This document shows, piece after piece, positions 45,211 through 57,300 of a stretch of 64,000 nt of DNA. Made by a program: the position numbers and the translations under genes. Source of the stretch: Tachypleus tridentatus (taxonomy: Eukaryota; Arthropoda; Merostomata; Xiphosura; Limulidae); assembly GCF_004210375.1 (NCBI RefSeq), contig NC_134830.1, forward strand, positions 60,259,576 to 60,323,575, read 5' to 3'. The notes under the pieces were generated by a model, which saw only the letters and a program-made list of their open reading frames with translations, ran no database searches and was not told where the DNA came from. Within the stretch, counting starts at the first letter, position 1, and every line of letters begins with the position of its first letter.

Positions 45211-45369
45211 CTCAATAGTCTCCAATGTCATCAAAGAAAGAAGAGAGACAGTCTGTAAAGGAGAATCCTCATGTCTCTTTGAAGGAACAGACATTTTATA
45301 ATGACAATAAGCTTCCAAATCTTCCTATTCCAACACTTCATCAGACTTTGCAGAAATATCTGGAATCAG
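45211..45369 (+). CDS. CROT: CROT first coding exon
   Basis: Follows the acceptor TTTTATCTCATGTTTCAG and has 14 bases of 5' UTR, then ATG at 45225. It encodes 48 residues, starting MSSKKEERQS and ending TLQKYLES, and is followed by GTAAAG. One base is left over to start the Val codon in the next exon. The acceptor implies at least one upstream non-coding exon. Confidence 0.85.
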
Positions 45370-48300
45370 GTAAAGATTTTCTTTTTCAAAGGTAAACTTT
45401 AGTATAATGTAATTACATTAACCACATTCAATCCTAAGAGTTTCCGGTTTGTTTTTTCTAATATTCATATCAGAAAAGGACATTTCACTCTTAATATAAC
45501 AAATTGGAGTTAGTAAATTGTGACTCATCTCCATAATATGAAATGTTTTACATGAAGTATGTTTTATGGACTTGTTTCATAATGACAATAGACTTGCAAA
45601 TCTTCCTAGACCAACATCTCATCAGAATTTGCAGACATATCTGGAATCAAATGTTAACCACATTCACTCCTAACTGTTTGTTTTCAAATCCAATAATATT
45701 AATATGAAAAAATAACATTTCACTCTTAACAGATCAAGCAGAAAATCATGACTCACCCTGTAAATAGTGCCTTCCCCCATAACATAATTAATTTTTAACT
45801 TTAAAGTTTGCTTTTCATAATTATTATCTTGGCATGATTATAAAACATTTTTCACTGGGCTTAAGAATTAGTGACAAATATTAGTATTTGTGCTTTTGTG
45901 TAAATCTGTGGCTTTCAGCTTAGGATGTGGACCCCAGGGGTTTGTGAGCATTCAAAAGGGGATATAAGATGATGAAAGTTTCCATATTCTAGTTGAGAAA
46001 AGAAATACTATACTATGTTCAGTTAAAGGAAAATAATGTTTAAGTTGAAAATTTCCTGAACATATATATATTTATTTATATTTGTGCCATTTTTATACAC
46101 TATGGGATTATTTTCTGTCAATAACATTATCTGAATATGGAAATCCAGGAAATATTACATTCAGTGAAGGAGTCTCTGAAGAAAAATTGGTTTAGAATAA
46201 TTTGAGTAACTTTTGCCAAAATGTGATTGTTTATTAATAAAAAAAAGGAAATATAGGAGCAGTGTTATGCTTAGAGAACGGAATTGTGGAATCTTTTATT
46301 TCTTAAGTGTATCACCCTATTAAAGCAAATGTTATGGACTTTGTGGTATACTTGCAATGCTAATCCTTCATATGTAAAGTTTTGTGAGCAGGTATATATT
46401 TTACAGAAGAAGTCTTTCTGATGCATACATATATTTTGAGTATTAAATCTAACTACACAAATCAATCATATGGTCACTAACATGGAATTCTACTAGATTC
46501 AAAACAGGGCTAAAAACATTCTTGTATTGCATCAGCAAGTCTCGCCTTCACAGCAGGTAATTGAAGTGCCAGTAATATGTGTCATAGCAAGTGTATAACT
46601 AGATTTACATTTCTTTATTTATATATGACTCATTAATGTAAAGCTAAACATAAAAGAAGGAAAATCAAGAATAATAGCATTTGTGGCATGATTTACATTA
46701 CTAATAAGTGATAAAACACACACAGAACTACTTTACCAATATAATGTAACCCAAAAGAAACTTTAAACTACATACTATGATGCTAAATCAATGATTTGAT
46801 GATGCACACACCTATGATGATTTGGAAACTTAAAAATGTTGTTGTAGAATTGTAATAATAACTTGATTAATATGGAAGTAAGTAAAGAAACAGTACTAAC
46901 ATAATTCCCTTCTATGAATTAAATGTAATACTTCATTTTTGGTAATACTTTCCAATATAAGAAGTGATATGTCCAAAGGATATCCCTTGTAGCCTTCACT
47001 GTATTCTCCTAATTTTATTACAAAGGGACATAAATCATTTAAACTGTAGAACTTAGGAACAGATCTGTGGGACTTTTTTATTATTGTGTTCTACAACTTA
47101 AAAGTGGTTTTATTTTCATTGTTATTTTGAATTAATACTATGCAGTACAGCCTCTTGTATCTGATGAAGAATACTTGAAGACAAAAGCAATTGTGGCTCG
47201 GTTTGAACAAGGACTTGGTAGACATCTTCACTGTAAATTGATGGAGAAAACAAAACACATGAGAAACTGGGTATGTGTTAAGTCAGTACGTTATTGCTAA
47301 TGATATCTGTATATCATTATCAAACTTTGTTATGGTTAATCAGACCAAATATATAAAAGTAGGGAAGCATTAATAGTTATAGGAAATGGGGTAGAGTGTC
47401 CCAAAAACATGTACACATTTTAATGTTGCTGAAAAAAAATACAATATCAGGTGATTATATAAAATAATGAAAGACTAATGGTGAAAGTTTATGTTCCCAT
47501 AATCCCCTTTTACACCACATGCTGAACATAAGTCCCATGTTTACTGAAAACAGTTTGCATTCAAACTGCCATATTTTCATAACTTCAGGGAATGTTTGAA
47601 GAGAGATGTTCTGAATCTGTTGGCATATATTGCCATTGAACTTGTTAATAGTCCAAGGCTTGGAGTCAACATAAGTTCTGTCTTTTAGATAACATGTAAA
47701 AATAAGTCTGAAGGTGACAAATCAAGTGAATATGGAGACCATACCACATCCTCTTAAGGAGGAATCAGTCAGTCTGAGAAATTTTCAGGATGGTAACTTT
47801 TTTTTTTTTTCCATGGCTGTGTGAGGAGTTGTTCCATCTTGCTGTAATTGTGATGTGCTTAGGAAAATACCTCTATGTCTTCACCAAGACTGTTTATGTA
47901 ATTCAGGAAGGTAAAATTCCTTAGTCAACAATATTTAACCTGGTTAACAATGTCTGCATTGACCTGATATGTGCGAAGTCATGATGTTGACTGGCTGACT
48001 AGATGCAAATGTGAAACCAGATCCTGCACTTTTTGATATATATTAATATTAATTTATTACATCATGTATGTGTTCATTAGCAGTTATTGTTGTTTTTTAT
48101 TCTTTGTTTTTCTGAGATGGGTAATTTTTTATTGAAGATAGGACAAGTATTTCTACTTTTTTCTAGTCAGAAGGTGTTTATAAATAAAGTACATAAAAAT
48201 ATACATCATGGTGTTTTAGTAAAGTCAGTTCAAATTACTGTTACCTAATCTATCGTGCTAAGTTTATTGTTATAGATTATAATCTATAACAAAAAACTGT

Positions 48301-51300
48301 CTCTCATGTTTTTTTAGAAACAAATGTAAAAATTACAAAACTTAGTTTTTGATGTGTAAATGAATACGTTTTGTAGAAAGTTTTGAGTGACATAATTGGC
48401 ATGTTAAATGAATTAAGTCAAAATATTGGTACAAACTTAAATTTATTAAAAAATATGCATACAGTATTATTGCCAAAAATAATTGAATTTTCAATAATTA
48501 GTCTCGTCAATAAGAAGAAAATTATTTATACCAAAATTCAGTGTATCTTATTATATATAGGATAGTTCATGTTGACAAACAAATGAAACTTGTTTTTGCT
48601 TGTTGGCACATGTTCTAGCTAGAAAAGTGGTGGGAGGATGTAGCATACCTGTCTGTACGACTTCCGCTGATTCCATGTATGAGCATGGCTTCCACTTATC
48701 ATCTGCATGAGACCTGGCCAGCATTAAAAGGTTGTCAAATTGATCGAGCTGCACTTTTGACATATTTCCAGCTATTGTTCTGGAAATTATTAAGGACGTA
48801 AGTCAACAATATTCATAAAACTTAAAATTATTTCAAAACTCTGATTATGTTGGTGACAATGTATAGTTGAAGCCACTCTGTGTGAAAGTGGATACTATTT
48901 TTATTTATTTTGTTATACTATTCGACACAAATACTCAACCAAGTCATAAAATGAAAGATTTTAATCAAGAATAGGACAATTGTGGCAGTGATTAATAACA
49001 TTTAGTAATCAGATGTTTCAAGGTTTTCGTATTCTTTCATCAAATATGGCACCAATTCATACATAAATTATTGTTAATTGATTACTTTTTGATGTTATTT
49101 TCATTCATTCCACCATTTCATATTTAAGAGTTTATTCTTGTTGTAATATTTCTGCATTTGAATTTTGTGAACATTTTTATAAACAATGGATTTAATGGAT
49201 TATAAACAATGGATTATAAACAAAGCTTACATTATCACTTCAGGGGTCACACCAGTTAGCAGTGTGTGTGTGTTTTTTCAGATCTCAAAGGCAAGAGACC
49301 TGACAGTGGTTCTTTTGGCTTTTACACATTTGGAGATAAATGTTACATGGAACAACCTTTATCCCCACACACTGCTCAAGCTCCTCCTGAGTTGGTTGTA
49401 TTTGTACCAAGTGACAAGGATTTTGATAATCTTTTCCTGCTTCCAGAATTTATTGTTCCTTACACGGTTTGAGGAATCACCTAGGCCTAATTTAGTTTTT
49501 ATGGATTTTGTGTCTCAGATTTGTGACATTTTATCCCTTTCTTCCATCTTTCATTCACCTCCAGCTCAGTGTGAATTCCTGTACATGGTGAGGGGACCTC
49601 CCAGAGAAGGTTCTGTTCTTTCAGTTTACCTCCTCTGGGATCTAAACATCCACCCACATGTTTGCCATGCATGATAACCCATGCAGGGGAGGAGAGGATC
49701 CTGGTGGTTGAGGAGTCCAACCCTAACACACGACTTTGGCCTTGAATTCCTGTAGACAGGCCACCCTGGGGGGGCCCCCCTTCAGTGAATTGGCTGGTCC
49801 ACTTGGGCTAGTGTCAACCAAGTACCAGTGTTAGATGTTCTCAGCAGGTGTTGTGAACATTGTATCTGGTGCTGGTGTTTGGGTATAGTGCTCACAAAAC
49901 CCTGGCACTGCTGCAGTATCCTTGTTTGGCATTGTAGTGTGTCCCCTTATCAGGCTCCATGATGAGTGTGGTCAGTGGACACCAAAACATTCCTTTTTTA
50001 TTATGGATCCTCCAAATAAAAACTTAAATAAAGTAGTGAGAAAACAATCCATAGGTAAACAAGCACGTCTTGAAGATTCTGAATATCAATCTTCAACATC
50101 TTTAATACCTGTTCTACCTCATTTTCTTATACTACATTCTTTTTCAGACAAACCTTTAGGGCAGATGTCTCACAGAAGGGATTAGAGGGACTTGCTGTCT
50201 CTCCAAAGTCAATAAAAGAAGCTTTGCTCTGGTGACATATTGGTGGGAACATCCACATCTCAACAAAGTGAACTCCTCTTGCATTCAAAAGCAATTGGGA
50301 ATATATCTATTGAGGTTATTCCTTATGCTACTTTGAATTCATCACTAGGAGTTATTTTTGGGAAGGATTTGAATTACATCCCTGAGCCAGAGATTGTCGC
50401 TGGTTTCTTCACCCAAAGAGTTTCTGCAGTGAGTCGTATCTTCACTGGCAAAGATGGAATTATTATGCAAACCAATGTCCTCATTCTGACATTTACATCC
50501 CACGTCCACCTGCCATTATCAAGGCAGGTTATCTTAACTGCAAGGTACGATCATACATTCCAAACCCTATTTCCAGTGTCAGCGGTTCAGTCACTCAAAG
50601 AGGTCTTGACGTAGTTCCTTGAAGTGTGCTTGTTGCAGTGGCAAGGACAACGATGCCTATGAGTGTAAAATGGACCCTCATTGTGTCAATTGCAATGGCT
50701 CTCACCTATCCTATATTCATTCTTACCATAAATGGTTCGAAGAAAAAGAGGTGCAGTGTACCATCAGTGTTTGTTCTCTCTACCTGTTGTCTGAAGAGAC
50801 CTATGATCACTCAGACCTTGATGCTCTCATTGAACAGATGCTGTCCCCCTTTTTAATCCTGGAGGACTTTAATGGGCATCATCCCCTCTGGGGAAGTGAT
50901 GATAGTGATGGGAGGGATTGCTCCGTAGAGCATATGCTCTTTGATCACAACCTTTCTCTTTTCAATAGCAGCTCTTATACTTATTTTCATACACCTAGTC
51001 AGTCCTTTACTACTATTGATATCTCAATTTGTTCCCCTTCACTATTCTCCCACTTTTCATGGAGGGTTGAGAATAATCCACAAGGCAGTGATCATTTTCC
51101 TATAATTTTGAGAGAGACTGGCCATGGTTGATGCCACCCAACTCTGGTGGAAGCTAGATCAAGCAAACTGGCCCTCTTTCACTGCTTTCACAGACCTTGA
51201 TCCTGCTATTGTCTTTAAGCCATCAACAGATGACTGTGTGGCAGCAGTAACTATATTATATAGGAAGCTGCTCAATGTATTCCTAAAACCTTGACATGTT

Positions 51301-54300
51301 TTCCATGATATCCTAATCCATGGTGGAATCCTGCCTGCCACATAGCATGGAAGGCTCAAAAATGGGCCTGGGACACTTTTCGTAGGTATCCCACACTCAC
51401 ATCACATCACTTTCCAACAGGCCCATGCACATGCATGGTGGGTAAAACATCAAAGCCAGAAGGAATCTTGGATTAAGTTGACAACCAGTATATCTTCTAC
51501 CACCTGTTCCAAAGTCATATGGGACAAGATTCGAAAGGTTAGTGGGCTATATAATTCTGTCTTCCTCTTAGTCTTGCTCTCTGATGGCCAGGAAGTAGCT
51601 GATACCTGGAGCATTGCTGATACTCTAGGTGAAAGCTTTTGCTGGGTATTTAGCACTTCTGCTTCTTCCTCCACCTTCTTAGCCATCAAGACTTGGGCAG
51701 AGCGATCCCCTATTTCCATTCAAGCTGATTTTCTCTATGACTATACACTGGTGGAACTCAAACTGGCCCTTCATCAGTCTGGCAGTACATCGATTGGACC
51801 TGATGATGTACACTAAGAAATGCTGTGCAATCTATCTCCTGCTTCTCTTGCTAGTTTTCTGATTTTTGTTACCAGATCTGGCAGGAGAATGTTTTTCCTG
51901 ATGCCTGGTGCCAGGCTATTGTCCTATCTCTAAGCCTGGGAAGGATGCCAAGATTCCTTCAAACCACCATCAAGCTGCTTTGACAACCTGTCTCTGTAAG
52001 ACCTTAGAGAGGATAATTAATGCTCTTGTTTGGTTCCTAGAATCAAACAACCTCCTTGCCCACCCAGTGTGGGTTTTGACAACAGCACTCCACCGTGGAC
52101 CACCTGATTTGACTTGAAATGTCAATCAAAGAAGGCTTTCTCAAATGACAACATCTTGTATCAATATTCTTTGACATTGAGAAGACTTATGACACATCAT
52201 GAAGGTATGACATTTTGCAAGACCTCCACATATATGTGTTGCATGGCCATTTGCCCATTTTTTAAAATAATTTTTAATGGGCAGGAGATTCCAAGTTTAT
52301 GTGGGTTTGACACTTACCCGTTTATTTCTACAGGAACTTAGAGTCCCTCAGGGCTGTGTTTTGAGTGTCACACAGAGTCTCGTGAATCTTCTTAACATCT
52401 CTACCATTTGTAACTGTCTTCACCATATGCTTCGAAAGTTTGTTTCTTACCAAAAGCATCCCACCTTGGATTGAGACAATCTTCAGTTGGATGAATTAAG
52501 TCTGTCCTTAACATTCTCAGTGGGCCATGCTTCTTTTCCAGAAGTCAGAACAATCTGTCTGTCTGTTATTCACTGAACATTTTTCAAACCATCCTTCTGT
52601 TCCTGTTTATACAGATGGTTCAAAATTAAGCAGTACTCAAACTGCGCTATTTATACTGACTCGCTTAGTTCTCTACTGGCCCTGGAATCGCTTCACATTG
52701 GCTCACACCCTGTTCTTCCCAATATTCAAAACCAACTGGCCCATTTCTCTTTAACATCTACTTCTATCAAGTTTTTCTGTATACCACGCCAAGTTGGTAT
52801 TCACGGGAACAAACTTGCTGACACTGCATCTAAATCTATTTGCTCTGGCACTATCACTGCTGTGCCTGTTACAAAAATGAACTATAGTCCTGTATTCAAG
52901 GGTCGGCTTTGTGCCATTTGGCAATCGACTTGGAGCGAGCAACGTGAAAACAAGCTTTTCCAAATAAAACTCTATACTGAACATTGGCTATCTTGCTTCC
53001 ATAAGGATTGGAAAGAGGAAGTTGTTATAACTAGACTATGCAGTGGTTACAGTTTTTTAACTCATCATTTTCTTTTATCTGGGACTAATACATCAATGTG
53101 TTGTGTGTGTGTAACACTCAGGTCACTTCTGGTGACTGGCTTCAATTTTACCTGCAATTATAATTATGCTACAGAAAGTCCTTTACAACTTGTATTACTG
53201 TATTTTTTCTCTTACTGCTGTAGACTAGATGTAAACATTGGTTTTAATGCTATTTATGCTTTTTTTTTTAAACTGTTTTGTTTTACCTTAATTTACTTTT
53301 ATGAATTTTACTGAATTTACTTTAATTTTAACTTTTTACTGGATGTTTGACAGATAGCCAAGCTGCTTTGTGCCATAGAAACACCAAACCAACCAACAAT
53401 TCTTTCTTGACTATGATCCTGTATTCTACATCCCAATACTTAAATCCTTCATCTTCATGCTTGGTCTTTGTCTGATCCTTAGCAAGATGATCAGTTTCAT
53501 GTGTTAAGTCACTTCCTTCTTAGCTGGTTTATTATGCCCATCTTTCATGGAAGTATACCAGTGCAAGTGGAAAGTCTTCCATTTTTGATCTACTAGTAGG
53601 GATTTCCTGCTGACGAGCTTACTGTGGTTCATGTGACAGAATTTTTCACTTGGCTGTTCAACCATAGATCTACAGTCTCCTCACTTTCTGGATATCAAGC
53701 ATCCTTATCCCATACCTTTCATTTTCCCCAATACCATAGGGTTTTTACTTCTTATGTTCTTACCATGCTCGTGAGTTTCTTCTAGATTGTCACTGTCCAA
53801 GGCATCCTGCTCTTCTAGACTGATATGTTAATGTGGTTCTGTATTCCCTTACTCAACGTCTGTTTGAACCATTTTCTTTGTTTTTCTTGTTTCAGCTATC
53901 CCTTAAAACATATTTCCTTCTTTCCTTAGATTGTGGACATTGACGGTTGGATTTTTTTGTCATTGATGTTTCATGTATTGTTTATCCCCCTACCTATCTT
54001 CTTCTTTATTCAGATTATTCCTTTCTCCTGAAGACCTGGGCAGCTCCTTCTTTTCTCTTATTTCCCTTCCTTCTGTCTCCTATCTTTACTCTCAATCAGA
54101 TCCAGATAGACTTCTGTATCTAGTTAAGGTTCTTTGTTGTTATACAGCATGTTCTGCTAATGTTTCAGGGTATGCACAATTGATGTTTTAATCCCTGGCA
54201 ATTTTTCTCCTTCTATCTTTGTGAATTGGGTCTGTCTTTTGGTTCATTTGACCTACTCTTCCCTGCCTTATTCCTCCCATACCTTGTTCTATGTTTCCTC

Positions 54301-57300
54301 CCATCAGATCCACAATCTCACCTTTTTCTTCACTTCTTTCCTCTGTTATCTGATGGAGGAGATTCTACAATCTGGCATGTAAACTACCTCCCTCTATGTT
54401 GATCTTCCACTGTCTTTATCATATCTCGCTTTCCTCTTCTTCAAGGTTTCATATACCACCTGTGGCCATTCTTCAGACTTTGATGTAACTCTAACTGGCA
54501 AATTTTATTTATACTTTCTTTCTTTCAGGGACCTTTTTTACCTCTTTCTCCCATGTATCATGCTCAGTGACAAATAGTGCCTGATCAGATGTTCTTAAAC
54601 TCTAAATTCACAGCCACTTCGACTCACTTTATCTTTCATGGCTTTGCACGCTTTCTTTGGAGACGGTTGTTCCACAAAATCACTTGACAGTGAATAACCT
54701 TATAATATTTTGCTTCATAAACATGCCCATCCTTGCCATGCCATGAGTGAATAACTTAGTGTGGTCTGTTTTTCAAAATAAGGTTTCATGGTTATCCATT
54801 GCACTGTCTCTACTGATGACTTTCCTCTGGACTCTCTACTGCATTGTCACCTTTATTTCCTAAAGTGGAGTATGGGAGTCCTTACCACTTTCTAGTTCCA
54901 AGCTACTGGGGTGGTCAACTGTGAAGGCAATCTCCTGAATAGGTTCCATAAAAAAAAAAAAACAGCTATAACCAATGAGTCGAAGTAGCAAGGTAGTGTT
55001 CTGCTGGTGCAGATATAATTTATACAACCATGAAAGTTGAGCTGTCACCTTACTGGATGAAGTGGCCTCCTGGTACCTTTTAACTTTACACGAGAGTTGA
55101 GCCTTTAAAATTGCAGTTCACCCCTTTGATTGGGAGCTCTTGTCCAACCATCGCATGGATGTCAGTATCTCACAATTAGGTCTTGGATTAGAGTAAACCA
55201 ATCAACATAAGTCTTCACTTGAGTTTGGGTCATCTGTCTTTCTTCCCTAATTACTCTGTTTGTGTTGTGGGTCATACTTGTGGTATGGGATTTTGCTACA
55301 GTTCTATTCTTGACTATCCCTTGTTTTCTTCTTACTGGGTTGTTATGCCTTTGGATAGCCCCAACATGTGTTATGGTTGGGGGAGATGATTCCACTTAAT
55401 GGACATCCTTTTGACACCAGATGTCAATTTTCAGATCAATAGATCCAAAATAAATTTTAAATTATACCCAAGAATTGGGGCAAGTCTTGATTATTGGTTT
55501 GAGGTAAAGATGGCATGATCCTTATCACACCCTCTCACAGATGTCAGTACCCTTTCAGGAGGTTTTGGATTTAGTTGACTTACAACATACAGTCTACTGC
55601 ACCATAGCCACTTGACATCCATGGGCACATCCTAGTTTACCCATTTTTCTCTTGTAGGATTAAGTTACCTGTGCTTCATCTGGTTAGGATCAATTTTCTA
55701 CTGCATTCAGATGTGCTTTTCTCAGTTTCTGCTCTTATGTCTCACAAATCTCTCATTTTTCCATCATCCTTCAGATGCTTTCAATGATACTTCTTGTATT
55801 CCCTCCTATATATGGGATTCTATTCCAGCAATATTGTGAGAATAATATTGTAAGTTGTAATTTTCCTGTACTGAAAATGTATTTCTGATAGGTGCTTACC
55901 TCCTCCCACACTTCCCACCCACTTTTCTAGTGCTGATACCTTCTGTCCAACTTCAAAGTGATACACTTTACATGAGCATGTCATACTACTATTGGTTGAG
56001 AGGTGGCACATGATGACATAAGTTAATGAAAGCACTTTAAAAGTTTCCATTAATATGAGACATGTTGGAATCTGGCTAACAATTCACAGCACCAATAGGG
56101 GAATGGACTCTTCCTGTTACAGCTTTTGCTGTTAGAAATGTTTTGTTCATTCACTTGCTTATATTTTTTTGTTATAATTCAAAGAATTGTTTAGATTATC
56201 ATGAAATGTTTATTTCAGAATATTAAATGTAAAGGATGGAATCTTAGATGGGCTGTTTTTGGTCCTACTGTGAATCTAAATCAGTGGAACACGTGATTTC
56301 ATGTATGTACTTCTTCCCTGGTTTCTTCATTAATAACACCCTGATAAGGCAGACAAAGGATTTTGTAGCTGGTACAAGCCAGGCTGTCATGTTATCCTTG
56401 TAACCCATAGAAAACAACTGCAGTAGCAAGCATACAGCATGGACATTATATGAAATGCTCAAATCCACAGTATCTATGTTTTTCTGTCACTAGAATCTTA
56501 GTTATCAATGATGTAACAATAGTTACTCCAATGTGCCTTATTAAGGATGTGATCTTGAAAATCTGTAGAAACCCTATTGTTTTGGAGCACAACTGGACCA
56601 GTGTCATATTTTCTGTACTTAGGCATGTTATGTGATCAGTCTTGAAGGACAAATAGTATGAATATTTGATTTTACAGTTTGCTACGTTTTTCTGCATGTG
56701 TGAAAATATATTTATTGTCCTTACTGTATGAGTATTTGTGATTTGTATGAATTTGTACAATCTTTGATGTATTAAAAATTGATAATGATAGGATATGTAC
56801 ATCTCTAAGTGTTTGAATGTTATTCATAGTATCAGAAAAACATGTAGATTCAAAAATTCTTAGAAGAAAATGCTAAAAACTGTACCCCAGTCTGTCCCTG
56901 AAGAAGAAATGTCTACCTTTATAAAATTCTCAGGTGATAGGGTTTTTATCATTTTATGTCTCAGTACTGATTAACAGATTGATATTCAATATATGTAATT
57001 AAGGTCAAGGTTTGTAAGTTGTATATTTTGGTAATTAACATACATTCTTTATTACAGAAAATAAAATATAAAGTAGTGATATACTGTAGGGACTGTCATA
57101 TGCACAGTGTAAAACTCGAGGTGTTTTGTGAATAAAATCAATACAATTTCCACAATATTCATCCCATATTATGAACAAGGAAGTAGGGCTTGTACCAGGA
57201 CTAACAAAAGCATCACTTGCTGTTTTTGTTCTGAGTATTTTATTGATCAATGGATTTTAGGGCCAAAAAATGTCCCTGAGGGGTACTCATCCTTTCTAAC

